Assembly: GCF_037126265.1 (NCBI RefSeq)
Contig: NZ_JAYLLN010000011.1
Location: forward strand, 1 to 64,000
Length of the DNA: 64,000 nucleotides
Direction of reading: 5' to 3'
Source of the DNA: Sphingobacterium tenebrionis
Lineage (GTDB): Bacteria > Bacteroidota > Bacteroidia > Sphingobacteriales > Sphingobacteriaceae
The notes beneath the pieces are model-generated. The model saw only the letters and a list, made by a program, of their open reading frames with translations. It made no database searches and was not told the origin of the DNA. The stretch's first letter is position 1; each line of letters opens with the position of its first letter. Both the position numbers and the translations under genes were made by a program. Shown here in pieces: positions 46,412-55,294 of the stretch.

Positions 46412-47266
46412 GTGAACGAAAAAGAAATAAAGGCACTAATTTATCTCTTGGACGATCCGGACACGGATATTTTCCGAGAAATCGAACACAAACTTATCAC
46501 CTGTGGTCCCGAAGTTATTCCGCTCTTGGAAAGCTCTTGGGAGTCCTCATTTGATCCCCTCTCTCAGAGCAGAATCGAAAACATTGTTCATAAGATTCAA
46601 TTTGATCAGGTCAAGAACGACCTACAGCTCTGGAAATTAAATAATGCAGAAGATCTTCTTGAAGGATTGTTGATCATCAATAGATATCAATATCCGAACC
46701 TGAATGATGAACAGGTGTATGTGCAATTGGCCGAGTTACGCCGGAATGCCTGGTATCATCTGATGTACGATATGAGCCCGGTAGAAAAGGTGAAATTATT
46801 GAACAATATCATTTTTAGGGAATTTGGCCTATCAGGAAATACCACAAATTACCACGATCCTCAGAATTCCTTTATCCATAAAGTCTTGGAGAGCAAAAAG
46901 GGGAATCCGATCAGCCTTGCCTGTATCTATGCTTTGGTAGCACAAAAATTGGATATCCCTATTTTTGGGGTAAACCTTCCGAAGCACTTTGTTCTGGCCT
47001 ATGCAGATGGAGATAATCAGGATAAGGTACTCTTCTATATCAATGTATTCAACCGCGGTCAGATTATGCGGGAGGAGGATATATTTGCTTTCCTAAGGCA
47101 GCTGAATCTCCCCTTATCGGATGAATACACCTTGCCCTGTGATAACCTAGCGATTATCCGCAGAGTGCTTCGCAACCTGATTGCTGCGTATGACCATGTG
47201 GACAATGCCGAGAAAAAACTAGAAGTGGAATTGATGCTGCAATTAATTTCGAGCGTCGAGGGATAA
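46412..47266 (+). CDS. SirB1/transglutaminase-like family protein
   Basis: A 284-residue cytoplasmic protein of the SirB1 (YchA) group. The core NPISLACIYALVAQKLDIPIFGV and NLPKHFVLAY carries Cys and His of a transglutaminase-like fold. An N-terminal helical region (LIYLLDDPDTDIFREIEHKL) resembles a HEAT-like repeat. The biochemical role of the family is not established. I chose the GTG at 46412 (VNEKEIKALIYLL) over an upstream TTG at 46379. It starts 36 bp after the ATPase gene but probably has its own promoter (TATTTTTG at 46393-46400). Its last 24 bp overlap the convergent lipoprotein gene. Confidence 0.8.
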   Translation: MNEKEIKALIYLLDDPDTDIFREIEHKLITCGPEVIPLLESSWESSFDPLSQSRIENIVHKIQFDQVKNDLQLWKLNNAEDLLEGLLIINRYQYPNLNDEQVYVQLAELRRNAWYHLMYDMSPVEKVKLLNNIIFREFGLSGNTTNYHDPQNSFIHKVLESKKGNPISLACIYALVAQKLDIPIFGVNLPKHFVLAYADGDNQDKVLFYINVFNRGQIMREEDIFAFLRQLNLPLSDEYTLPCDNLAIIRRVLRNLIAAYDHVDNAEKKLEVELMLQLISSVEG

Positions 47267-48310
47267 ACTCACTGGATTCAATCCTGCTCTAGAAAATTGG
47301 GATTCAGGTGCTACATCCCCATCCGCTGATTTCAGAAATCGATACACTAAAGAAGATCCCGGATCTGCCACATAAAAATATTTACTATCCTTTCTAAAGT
47401 CCAGGTCCACATCCGATGGTCTAATTAATTTTGTATTTGCTCCAGTGATGATTCTGGAAGGAGTAATCGTCTCTGAACCCTCCAGCAAGGAAGTAAAATT
47501 ATCAAATATCAAGATCCTACCTGCCCCAGCTACCGAATTGTTATCCGGATAATCGGCTACTGCCATCATGTTGTTGACCGTATCGATCGAAATCCCCTGG
47601 ATATTGGAAGTACCTACAATTTTCAAGCTTTTGGAAGGGCTTAAGTTCGGGATCAATGGTTCTCTACGTGGAACAAGATTATCAAAAATATCCAATCCAC
47701 CATCCTTTCCTGTACGGCTAAGGATTAATTTTGAATTCACAATGGTGGCATCCCAGGCATTCAACTGATCAGCCAGTTCGATGGTCTGTGCAGGAATCAC
47801 GACCTGGTTTATCCCACGTGGTCTATCAAAAACATACACATAGGAACTTCCTTCATTCACCTGAACAGTATATAATCGATCCAAATGAGGATGGAAAACC
47901 AACCCTCTTGGCTTCATCAGCAATTTGCTCATTATTTTACGATTATTTGCTGGTGCACCGGTCTCTCCAATGGTCGCGGTATGGATAATGGTATCCACAG
48001 CAGAAATATTCAAGGACGCATGGAATACCGTTCTCGCGGCCGGGTGGAAATAAATGGTAGACCCACCTGATGATGGGGTAAGGTAAAAGGATGTTGTCCT
48101 TGCATCTCCGAAATTGGTAGAATCGGCATTGGAAACAATCGCCATGTTATTGATCGGTGTCCCTTGTACATTCGGGTTCCAATTGGAATAGGAAATATAC
48201 AACCTAGAAATGGACGTACTTTTAGCGGGTTCATCATCATCCATTTCACAGGAAGTAATCAATCCAAAACCTAACAAAATAAATAAAGCGTAAAGTAATC
48301 TTTGTTTCAT
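47243..48310 (-). CDS. Hypothetical surface lipoprotein with a beta-propeller-like repeat structure
   Basis: A 355-residue protein with a lipoprotein signal (MKQRLLYALFILLGFGLITSC, Cys21) followed by acidic residues EMDDDEP, a pattern compatible with surface export in Bacteroidetes. The rest is built of short strands with repeated motifs such as GLVFHPHLDRLYTV, NIQGISIDTVNNMMAVADYP and DLDFRKDSKYFYVAD, as in six- or seven-bladed propellers. I cannot name a family or function. No SusC/D neighbours are present. Its 3' end overlaps the SirB1-like gene by 24 bp on the other strand, so the two messages are complementary there. Confidence 0.75.
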   Translation of the reverse strand: MKQRLLYALFILLGFGLITSCEMDDDEPAKSTSISRLYISYSNWNPNVQGTPINNMAIVSNADSTNFGDARTTSFYLTPSSGGSTIYFHPAARTVFHASLNISAVDTIIHTATIGETGAPANNRKIMSKLLMKPRGLVFHPHLDRLYTVQVNEGSSYVYVFDRPRGINQVVIPAQTIELADQLNAWDATIVNSKLILSRTGKDGGLDIFDNLVPRREPLIPNLSPSKSLKIVGTSNIQGISIDTVNNMMAVADYPDNNSVAGAGRILIFDNFTSLLEGSETITPSRIITGANTKLIRPSDVDLDFRKDSKYFYVADPGSSLVYRFLKSADGDVAPESQFSRAGLNPVSLSLDARN

Positions 48311-48397
48311 CGGGAACCTATTATATTACAAATGTATAAAAATATCCCTTTCAGCAATCCTTGGCGCATGTGAAGAAGTGTTAATTTGATTAAATAC

Positions 48398-48429
48398 TTG
48401 GTTTTTTGTACTATTGCAGAATAGTTTTG
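48398..48429 (+). promoter_or_regulatory. Promoter of queH
   Basis: TTG at 48398-48400 and TAGTTTTG at 48422-48429, 21 bp apart, match the Bacteroidetes promoter. The queH ATG at 48434 lies only 4 bp after the -7 element, so the transcript would be leaderless or nearly so. Confidence 0.55.
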
Positions 48430-48433
48430 TCAC

Positions 48434-49084
48434 ATGGAGAAGAAAGAATTTGTAAGGGAGAAGCTAACGCTTCCGAATGAAGGCAAGAAATTATTGCTTC
48501 ACTCCTGCTGTGCACCATGTTCTGGCGAGGTAATGGAAGCATTGATTGATTCGAAAATAGACTTCACTATCTATTTCTATAATCCGAACATCCACCCAAG
48601 AAAAGAATATGACCTTCGGAAAGAGGAGAACATCCGCTTTGCAGAAAAACACAACATTCCATTCATAGATGCAGATTATGATGTGGACCATTGGTTTGAA
48701 CTCGCCAAAGGGATGGAAAATGAACCTGAAAAAGGCATTCGTTGCACCATGTGCTTTGACATGCGTTTTGAGAAAACGGCAGAATATGCGGCAGCCCATG
48801 GCTTTGACGTCATCTCTTCTTCCTTGGGTATCTCCCGTTGGAAAAACATGGACCAGATCAATGATTGCGGTGTTAGAGCGGCTTCCAGGTATCCGGATAT
48901 GGATTACTGGACTTTCAACTGGCGTAAGAAAGGCGGCTCAGAAAGAATGCTGGAAATCAGCAAAAGAGAGCGTTTCTATATGCAGGAATATTGCGGTTGT
49001 GCTTATTCTTTGCGGGACACTAACAAATGGCGTATGGCCAACGATCGTCCAAAAATTGAACTTGGTAAAAATTATTACGAATAG
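48434..49084 (+). CDS. queH: Epoxyqueuosine reductase QueH
   Basis: A 216-residue protein of the QueH (DUF208) family, which reduces epoxyqueuosine to queuosine in the wobble position of GUN-anticodon tRNAs. It is the cobalamin-independent alternative to QueG. The paired cysteines in HSCCAPCSGEV (Cys25, 26, 29), GIRCTMCFDMR (Cys104, 107) and the C-terminal EYCGCAYS supply the metal and cluster ligands of the family. Substrate tRNAs carry GUA, GUG, GUU and GUC anticodons; the tRNA-Tyr(GUA) gene in this window is one. It appears to be a single-gene unit. Confidence 0.93.
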   Translation: MEKKEFVREKLTLPNEGKKLLLHSCCAPCSGEVMEALIDSKIDFTIYFYNPNIHPRKEYDLRKEENIRFAEKHNIPFIDADYDVDHWFELAKGMENEPEKGIRCTMCFDMRFEKTAEYAAAHGFDVISSSLGISRWKNMDQINDCGVRAASRYPDMDYWTFNWRKKGGSERMLEISKRERFYMQEYCGCAYSLRDTNKWRMANDRPKIELGKNYYE

Positions 49085-49131
49085 CCTGTAGGATTTTTTA
49101 AAATAAATTTCATTTATGTTTAATTAATCGT

Positions 49132-49139
49132 TACTTTTG
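49132..49139 (+). promoter_or_regulatory. Promoter -7 element of the DUF177-rpmF-plsX-fabH unit
   Basis: TACTTTTG matches TAnnTTTG and is followed by CAGG. It lies 20 bp before the GTG start of the DUF177 gene. No clear -33 TTG was seen. Confidence 0.45.
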
Positions 49140-49158
49140 CAGGCTCAAATGCAAGATT

Positions 49159-49701
49159 GTGAAGTATCTAAAACAGTATAGAATACCTTTCTCAGGACTT
49201 TCGACAGGTAAACACAGCTTTGACTTTGAAATTGATGAGAAGTTCTTTGAATGTTACGAACATTCCCTAGTGAAAAAAGGCGACCTGAAAGTAGTGGTCG
49301 ACTTGCAGAAACAGGAGAATATGTTGATTGCAAATTTTGATATCCAAGGAAGTATTGAACTGACTTGTGATGTTTGCTTATCCACATTCGACTCCCCTGT
49401 TCACATCAAGGAACGTGCATTGGTCAAATTCAGTGAAGAAGATTGGAACGATGATACCGAAGAGGTCATCATGCTTTCCAAAAGTGATTACGAATTGGAT
49501 ATTGCGCCGTTGTTATATGAATATATCAATGTCGCGGTTCCACCATACACGAAATGTTCGGAACAAGGTATTGGCGTTTCCTGCGACCCAGAAATGTTGA
49601 GCAGGATCGAAAACGAAAATAACGAGGATGATTCATCAGGTGGAGATAATGAAAACATTGACCCACGTTGGGAAGCATTGAAAAAAATTAAAAATAACTA
49701 A
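49159..49701 (+). CDS. DUF177 (YceD-like) protein
   Basis: A 180-residue YceD/DUF177 protein starting at GTG. The family mark is the cysteine pair LTCDVCLSTF in the middle and, near the C-terminus, the conserved PPYTKCSEQGIG followed by an acidic tail and DPRWEALKKIKNN. Members are nearly always encoded just ahead of rpmF, as here with a 14-bp gap, and have been linked to 23S rRNA or 50S assembly. The molecular role in Bacteroidetes is unproven. Confidence 0.88.
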   Translation: MKYLKQYRIPFSGLSTGKHSFDFEIDEKFFECYEHSLVKKGDLKVVVDLQKQENMLIANFDIQGSIELTCDVCLSTFDSPVHIKERALVKFSEEDWNDDTEEVIMLSKSDYELDIAPLLYEYINVAVPPYTKCSEQGIGVSCDPEMLSRIENENNEDDSSGGDNENIDPRWEALKKIKNN

Positions 49702-49715
49702 AATTAAAATACGAA

Positions 49716-49907
49716 ATGGCACATCCAAAACGTAAAATTTCTAAATCTAGAAGAGACAAGAGAAGAACGCATTATAAAGCAGAAGCTCCAGGGTTGACAG
49801 TTTGTAAAGAAACTGGCGCAGTTCACAGACCACACCACGCTTATACAGTAGACGGTAATTTATACTATAACGGTAAATTAATCGTTGAGACTACTGCTGC
49901 TGTCTAA
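49716..49907 (+). CDS. rpmF: 50S ribosomal protein L32
   Basis: A 63-residue L32, begins MAHPKRKISKSRRDKRRTHY. The zinc-ligand cysteines of some L32 forms are replaced: Cys is present at VCKETG but the usual second pair is missing, so this is a zinc-independent (C-) form. A stem-loop terminator follows, and plsX starts about 106 bp later, the classical rpmF-plsX-fabH order. Confidence 0.97.
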   Translation: MAHPKRKISKSRRDKRRTHYKAEAPGLTVCKETGAVHRPHHAYTVDGNLYYNGKLIVETTAAV

Positions 49908-49923
49908 AGACATCTTTCTAAGT

Positions 49924-49983
49924 AAACATCCCAAAAAAGTGTAATATTTTTATATTATTCACTTTCACTTGGGATGTTTTTTG
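49924..49983 (+). terminator. Terminator after rpmF
   Basis: The stem AAACATCCCA (49924-49933) pairs with TGGGATGTTT (49970-49979), an inner stem (AAAGTG with CACTTT) extends it, and a T-run follows. It separates rpmF from plsX, though partial read-through is possible. Confidence 0.75.
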
Positions 49984-50013
49984 CGTATTATTGAATATTA
50001 TAAATAATAACGA

Positions 50014-50952
50014 ATGAAGATTGGATTAGACGTGTTGGGGGGAGATTTCGCACCTGATTCGAACATAAAAGGCGCAATTGATGCGCAGAAAGTATTGGAA
50101 GAATCACAGCGAATTGTCCTGTTCGGAGATGAAGAGGCCTGTAGAAAAGCGATTGAAGCGGCCGGTTCTGACCCCTCCAAATTTGACTACGTTCATGCAC
50201 CTGAAGGGATTAGTATGCATGAACACCCTACTAAAGCGATCACACAAAAGCCAAATTCCTCCATTGCAAAGGGATTTGAACTTCTTAAAAACGGAGAGAT
50301 CGACTCGTTCTCTTCGGCAGGTAACACAGGAGCTATGTTGGTCGGATCGATGTTCAGCGTCAAGACTGTACCAGGGGTACTGCGACCTGCCATTGCAACC
50401 AATGTTCCGAAGTTGAAAAGCGGTTTTGGAATCCTACTGGATGTTGGAGCCAATGCCGACTGTAAACCTGAAATGTTAAACCAATTTGCCATCCTTGGAA
50501 GCCTTTATGCCGAACATGTGTATGGTATTTCTTCTCCAAAAGTGGGACTACTCAATATTGGAGAAGAGGAAGAAAAAGGAAATAACCTAACTATTGCCTC
50601 ATACGCTCTTCTTAAAGAAAACAACAACATTAATTTTATCGGAAATGCGGAAGGACGTGATCTTTTCAGCGACCATGCAGATGTATTTGTCTGTGATGGC
50701 TACACCGGTAATGTGGTGTTGAAACTGGCAGAGTCTTTCTATGTGGTAACCCTGAAAAAAGGGTTTAAGGATGAATTTTTCGATAGGTTTAACTATGAAC
50801 GTTATGGGGGCAGCCCGATTTTGGGGGTAAATGCACCTGTAATCATTGGCCATGGAATTTCAACTCCGGAAGCCATTAAGAATATGGTTTTATTGTCTAG
50901 AGATATGATTGCATCCAACTTTGTGGATAGGATCAAATCTGCCTTTAATTAA
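50014..50952 (+). CDS. plsX: Phosphate acyltransferase PlsX
   Basis: A 312-residue PlsX, which makes acyl-phosphate from acyl-ACP for phospholipid synthesis at the membrane surface. It begins MKIGLDVLGGDFAPDSNIKG and has ALLxxGN-like NTGAMLVGS and the C-terminal GVNAPVIIGHGIST. It lies 5 bp ahead of fabH, the standard coupling of phospholipid and fatty-acid initiation. Confidence 0.97.
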   Translation: MKIGLDVLGGDFAPDSNIKGAIDAQKVLEESQRIVLFGDEEACRKAIEAAGSDPSKFDYVHAPEGISMHEHPTKAITQKPNSSIAKGFELLKNGEIDSFSSAGNTGAMLVGSMFSVKTVPGVLRPAIATNVPKLKSGFGILLDVGANADCKPEMLNQFAILGSLYAEHVYGISSPKVGLLNIGEEEEKGNNLTIASYALLKENNNINFIGNAEGRDLFSDHADVFVCDGYTGNVVLKLAESFYVVTLKKGFKDEFFDRFNYERYGGSPILGVNAPVIIGHGISTPEAIKNMVLLSRDMIASNFVDRIKSAFN

Positions 50953-50957
50953 GAAAT

Positions 50958-51947
50958 ATGTCAAAAATTCATGCAGCTATTACAGCTGTTAATGGTTATG
51001 TTCCTGATTATATCCTAACGAACAAAGAGTTGGAAACCATGGTGGATACCAACGACGAGTGGATCGTTACACGTACAGGTATCAGCGAAAGAAGGATCTT
51101 AAAAGACGAAGGAAAAGCAACATCAGACCTTGCCGTTCCAGCAGTAAAAGGATTATTGGAAAAAAGAGGAATCTCTGCTGAAGAAATTGAATTGATCATC
51201 TTCTGTACAAGTACTCCAGATATGTTGTTTCCAGCAACTGCCAATATCCTTGCCGATAAAATCGGCGCCAAAAACGCTTGGGGATACGATCTACAAGCCG
51301 CTTGTTCTGGATTTTTATTCGGATTAACTACCGGAGCTCAGTTCATTGAGTCGGGCAAGCACAAAAAAGTATTGGTTGTAGGTGGCGATAAAATGTCAGC
51401 TGTAGTCAATTATAAAGATAGAAATACCTGTATCCTTTTTGGAGACGGTTGTGGAGCAGTTTTGCTGGAACCAAACGAAGAAGGAAATGGTGTAATCGAT
51501 TCTATCTTAAAAACAGATGGATCTGGTGGACAATACCTGAACATCAAAGGTGGAGGTTCTATGTACCCTGCCTCACATGAATCAGTGGATGCAGGCTTAC
51601 ATTATGCTTACCAAGAAGGAAGAACAGTGTTCAAATTTGCGGTTACCAATATGGCGGAAGTTGCTGCGGAAGTGATGGAAAGAAACAACTTGACCTCAGA
51701 AGATGTGGCCTGGTTGGTTCCTCACCAAGCGAACAAACGCATTATTGATGCCACAACAGAACGCGCTGGACTACCTGAGGAAAAGGTGATGGTGAACATC
51801 CAAAAATATGGAAATACAACCAGTGGAACTATTCCTTTATGTCTATGGGAATGGGAAAACAAGCTGAAAAAAGGCGATAATTTGATATTAGCGGCTTTTG
51901 GAGGTGGATTTACCTGGGGCTCTATTTATTTGAAATGGGCATACTAA
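50958..51947 (+). CDS. fabH: 3-oxoacyl-ACP synthase III
   Basis: A 329-residue KASIII that condenses acetyl-CoA (or a branched primer) with malonyl-ACP to start fatty-acid synthesis. The catalytic triad is Cys116 (QAACSGFL), His256 (VPHQANK) and Asn286 (YGNTTSGTIP). Sphingobacteria commonly make branched iso-fatty acids, so branched primers are likely substrates, though that cannot be read from the sequence. Downstream are accB and accC, which supply malonyl-CoA. Confidence 0.97.
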   Translation: MSKIHAAITAVNGYVPDYILTNKELETMVDTNDEWIVTRTGISERRILKDEGKATSDLAVPAVKGLLEKRGISAEEIELIIFCTSTPDMLFPATANILADKIGAKNAWGYDLQAACSGFLFGLTTGAQFIESGKHKKVLVVGGDKMSAVVNYKDRNTCILFGDGCGAVLLEPNEEGNGVIDSILKTDGSGGQYLNIKGGGSMYPASHESVDAGLHYAYQEGRTVFKFAVTNMAEVAAEVMERNNLTSEDVAWLVPHQANKRIIDATTERAGLPEEKVMVNIQKYGNTTSGTIPLCLWEWENKLKKGDNLILAAFGGGFTWGSIYLKWAY

Positions 51948-52013
51948 TACAATAGATTTTATTACCTTTATAGCTAATCATTTTTACAATAATTAAACAA
52001 AACCTGCTAGCAT

Positions 52014-52487
52014 ATGAGTATGGATATCAAACAAATTCAGGATCTGATTAAGTTCGTTTCAAAATCAGGTGTGAATGAAGTATCAATCGAAGAAAAAGAT
52101 TTCAAAATTACAATAAAAACAAATCAGGAGCCTACTTATGTAACTGCAACTGTTCCTGCCGCAGCACCTGCTGTTGCAGCACCACAAGCTGCTCCTGCAC
52201 CTGTTGCTGCTGCACCGGCTGCTCCAGCTGCTGATGACAGCTCAAAATACATTACTGTGAAATCTCCTATCATCGGTACATTCTACCGTTCTCCAGGTCC
52301 AGACAAAGCTGTTTTTGTGAATGTTGGCGATGAAATCGCTCCTGGAAAAGTATTGTGTATTGTTGAAGCGATGAAATTATTCAACGAAATCGAGTCGGAA
52401 GTATCGGGTAAGATTGTGAAGATCTTAGTAAATGATGCGCAACCAGTTGAATACGATCAACCTTTATTCTTAGTAGATCCTAGCTAG
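52014..52487 (+). CDS. accB: Biotin carboxyl carrier protein of acetyl-CoA carboxylase
   Basis: A 157-residue carrier. An N-terminal domain (MDIKQIQDLIKFVSKSGV) is joined by an Ala/Pro linker (about residues 47-73) to the biotinyl domain, whose modification site is Lys121 in VEAMKLFNEI. It lies 4 bp before accC and 66 bp after fabH. Confidence 0.97.
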   Translation: MSMDIKQIQDLIKFVSKSGVNEVSIEEKDFKITIKTNQEPTYVTATVPAAAPAVAAPQAAPAPVAAAPAAPAADDSSKYITVKSPIIGTFYRSPGPDKAVFVNVGDEIAPGKVLCIVEAMKLFNEIESEVSGKIVKILVNDAQPVEYDQPLFLVDPS

Positions 52488-52491
52488 AAAT

Positions 52492-53853
52492 ATGTTCAAA
52501 AAAATATTAATTGCCAATAGAGGGGAAATTGCGCTTCGTATCATCCGTACCTGTAAAGAGATGGGGATTCAGAGCGTGGCTGTATATTCTACAGCCGATC
52601 GCGACAGCTTGCACGTTCGTTTTGCGGACGAGGCAGTTTGTATCGGCCCTCCAGCAAGTAAAGATTCTTATTTAAATATTCCAAATATTATTGCTGCAGC
52701 GGAATTGACCAATGCAGATGCAATCCACCCAGGATATGGTTTCCTATCGGAGAACGCGAAATTCTCGGCAATCTGTGCAGAATATGGCATCAAGTTTATT
52801 GGTGCAACTGCGGAACAGATTGAACGCATGGGCGATAAGGCTTCGGCCAAAGAAACCATGAAGAATGCAGGAGTACCTACTATCCCTGGTTCTGATGGTT
52901 TGGTTCCTGATGTTAAATCGGGGATCAAAATTGCCAATGAGATCGGATATCCTATCATCTTGAAAGCTACTGCCGGTGGTGGTGGCCGTGGTATGCGTAT
53001 TGTTTGGAAAGATGAAGAATTTGAACCTGCTTGGGATTCTGCCCGTCAAGAGGCAGGTGCTGCATTCGGAAACGACGGCATCTACCTGGAGAAATTTGTA
53101 GAAGACCCTCGCCATATTGAAATCCAGGTAATCGGAGATCAATATGGAACAGTATGTCACCTTTCAGAGCGTGACTGTTCCATCCAAAGACGTCACCAGA
53201 AATTGGTTGAGGAAGCTCCTTCCCCATTCATTACATCTGAGCTTCGTGCGAAGATGGGTGAAGCAGCCATCAAAGGTGCGCAAGCGGTAAAATATGAAGG
53301 TGCAGGAACCATCGAGTTCTTGGTTGACAAACACCGTAACTTCTATTTTATGGAGATGAACACCCGTATCCAGGTAGAACACCCGGTTACAGAGGAAGTG
53401 ATCAACTTCGATTTGATCAAAGAACAGATCAAAGTGGCAGCAGGCATTCCTATCTCAGGAAAAAGTTATGAGCCAACCATGCATGCGATCGAATGTCGTA
53501 TCAATGCAGAGGATCCGTTCAACAACTTCCGTCCATCACCAGGAAAGATCACCAATTTCCATTCTCCAGGAGGACATGGGGTTCGTGTTGATACGCATGT
53601 TTATTCGGGCTATTCGATTCCACCAAACTACGATTCCATGATTGCGAAATTGATCTGTGTGGCTCAAACACGTGAGGAAGCAATCAATACAATGTCTCGT
53701 GCATTAAGCGAATTCGTGATCGAAGGTGTGAAGACAACCATCCCATTACACTTGCGTTTAATGAATGATCCGAACTTTAGAGCGGGTAATTTTACCACCA
53801 AATTCATGGAAACTTTCGATCTTACGGAGTATCCTGATGAGGAAAGTGTATAA
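52492..53853 (+). CDS. accC: Biotin carboxylase subunit of acetyl-CoA carboxylase
   Basis: A 453-residue biotin carboxylase with the ATP-grasp fold. It begins MFKKILIANRGEIALRIIRT and has the glycine-rich lid (TAGGGGRGMRI), the catalytic EMNTRIQVEHPVTEE stretch and the biotin-site arginine in it. It carboxylates AccB. The gene ends with a hairpin terminator; the carboxyltransferase genes are not in the window. Confidence 0.98.
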   Translation: MFKKILIANRGEIALRIIRTCKEMGIQSVAVYSTADRDSLHVRFADEAVCIGPPASKDSYLNIPNIIAAAELTNADAIHPGYGFLSENAKFSAICAEYGIKFIGATAEQIERMGDKASAKETMKNAGVPTIPGSDGLVPDVKSGIKIANEIGYPIILKATAGGGGRGMRIVWKDEEFEPAWDSARQEAGAAFGNDGIYLEKFVEDPRHIEIQVIGDQYGTVCHLSERDCSIQRRHQKLVEEAPSPFITSELRAKMGEAAIKGAQAVKYEGAGTIEFLVDKHRNFYFMEMNTRIQVEHPVTEEVINFDLIKEQIKVAAGIPISGKSYEPTMHAIECRINAEDPFNNFRPSPGKITNFHSPGGHGVRVDTHVYSGYSIPPNYDSMIAKLICVAQTREEAINTMSRALSEFVIEGVKTTIPLHLRLMNDPNFRAGNFTTKFMETFDLTEYPDEESV

Positions 53854-53879
53854 AATTTACTTTACAAATACAAAAGATG

Positions 53880-53908
53880 CCATTCTTCTGCAGAAGAATG
53901 GTATTTTT
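53880..53908 (+). terminator. Terminator after accC
   Basis: A perfect palindrome, CCATTCTTCTG with CAGAAGAATGG (53880-53901), is followed by TATTTTTGTTT, 26 bp after the accC stop. Confidence 0.8.
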
Positions 53909-53944
53909 GTTTATTACGACTTAAATTACGCGTAAAAAAATTAC

Positions 53945-54814
53945 ATGTCAAAGAATATCAAACTTATACAGGCGATCAAGGATAAAGGAAAGAATATTGA
54001 GGCAGAAATGTCTTTCTTCGACCACCTTGAAGTTCTGAGATGGCATATCATCCGATCGGTAATTGCTATTTCCATATTTGCGATAATTTCCTTTTCTTAT
54101 TTCGAACAACTATTTGATACCATCATTATGGGGCCTAAAAAACCAGAATTTTGGACGTATCAAATGATGTGCAAAGTGGGCGATGCCCTAAACCTGGAAG
54201 GGTTCTGCGTTAAGAATTTAAATTTCAATTTAATTTCCACAGAGGTTGGATCCCAATTTATGCTTACTATTAACGGATCTTTATTAATTGCTTTGTTCTT
54301 GGGATTTCCTTATCTTCTATTTGAAGTTTGGTTATTTATAAAACCAGCATTGACCAAAATTGAAAGAAAATCAGCACAAGGGTTCGTATTTTATGCCACC
54401 ATATTATTTTTCTTAGGTGCATTGTTTGGATATTTCATTGTAGTACCCTTATCCATCAATTTCTTAGCAAACTATACCCTAAGTCCTGAGATCCATAACA
54501 ACTTTACAACGGATAACTGGTTATCGACCATTGCAACCCTGACCTTAGGTTGTGGAATTATCTTCCTATTACCTATCCTGATATTCATCTTATCAAAGAT
54601 TGGTATTATGACCCCAGAGTTCATGCGTGCTAGCCGTCGATATGCTATCTTAATCATTTTAACTATCGCAGCAATCATTACGCCTACGGCAGATATCCTG
54701 ACCTTACTGACTGTGAGTGCTCCAATGTTCATTCTGTATGAGGTGAGTATCATGGTTTCCGCAAATGTGAAGAAGCGAAAAGAACAAGAAGAAAAAGAGT
54801 TTTACAATTCATAA
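53945..54814 (+). CDS. tatC: Twin-arginine translocase subunit TatC
   Basis: A 289-residue TatC with six membrane helices. The N-terminal signature EMSFFDHLEVLRWHIIRS contains the conserved acidic residue and arginine that bind twin-arginine signals. The later FGYFIVVPLSINFLANYT and GIITPEFMRASRRYAILIILTIAAIITPTAD-type segments are present. It is followed 27 bp later by rpiB. Confidence 0.95.
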   Translation: MSKNIKLIQAIKDKGKNIEAEMSFFDHLEVLRWHIIRSVIAISIFAIISFSYFEQLFDTIIMGPKKPEFWTYQMMCKVGDALNLEGFCVKNLNFNLISTEVGSQFMLTINGSLLIALFLGFPYLLFEVWLFIKPALTKIERKSAQGFVFYATILFFLGALFGYFIVVPLSINFLANYTLSPEIHNNFTTDNWLSTIATLTLGCGIIFLLPILIFILSKIGIMTPEFMRASRRYAILIILTIAAIITPTADILTLLTVSAPMFILYEVSIMVSANVKKRKEQEEKEFYNS

Positions 54815-54841
54815 ATTATAGAAATCCATAACTTATAGATT

Positions 54842-55279
54842 ATGTCTAAAAAAATAGCAATTGGCAGTGATCATGCCGGTGTAGATTACAAAGCAGCCTT
54901 GATTCCATTTTTGGAAGAATTGGGATATACTGTTCAAGATTTTGGTCCGAGTACTGCAGATTCAGTAGACTATCCAGATTTTGCTCATCCTGTGGCAAGC
55001 AGTGTAGAGACCAAAGAGAACGATTTGGGTATCTTAATTTGTGGAAGTGCAAACGGAGTTGCCATTACGGCGAACAAACATCAGGGAATCCGTGCAGCAA
55101 TCTGCTGGTTGGAAGAAATCTCTGCATTGGCTCGTCAGCATAACGATGCTAATATTGTATGTATCCCAGCTCGTTTTATCGATCTAGATCTAGCAAAACG
55201 TATTGTTCGTACATTCGTGACCACTGACTTTGAAGGTGGCCGCCACGCTAACCGCGTAAATAAGATTTCCTGTTCATAA
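54842..55279 (+). CDS. rpiB: Ribose-5-phosphate isomerase B
   Basis: A 145-residue RpiB/LacAB-family isomerase, interconverting ribose 5-phosphate and ribulose 5-phosphate. It has GSDHAGVDYKAAL at the N-terminus, the catalytic cysteine loop ILICGSANGVAITANKH and phosphate-binding ARQHNDANIVCIPAR. The asparagine-containing loop is common in Bacteroidetes copies. It lies 15 bp before the M28 peptidase gene. Confidence 0.95.
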   Translation: MSKKIAIGSDHAGVDYKAALIPFLEELGYTVQDFGPSTADSVDYPDFAHPVASSVETKENDLGILICGSANGVAITANKHQGIRAAICWLEEISALARQHNDANIVCIPARFIDLDLAKRIVRTFVTTDFEGGRHANRVNKISCS

Positions 55280-55294
55280 CCAATATAAAACCAT

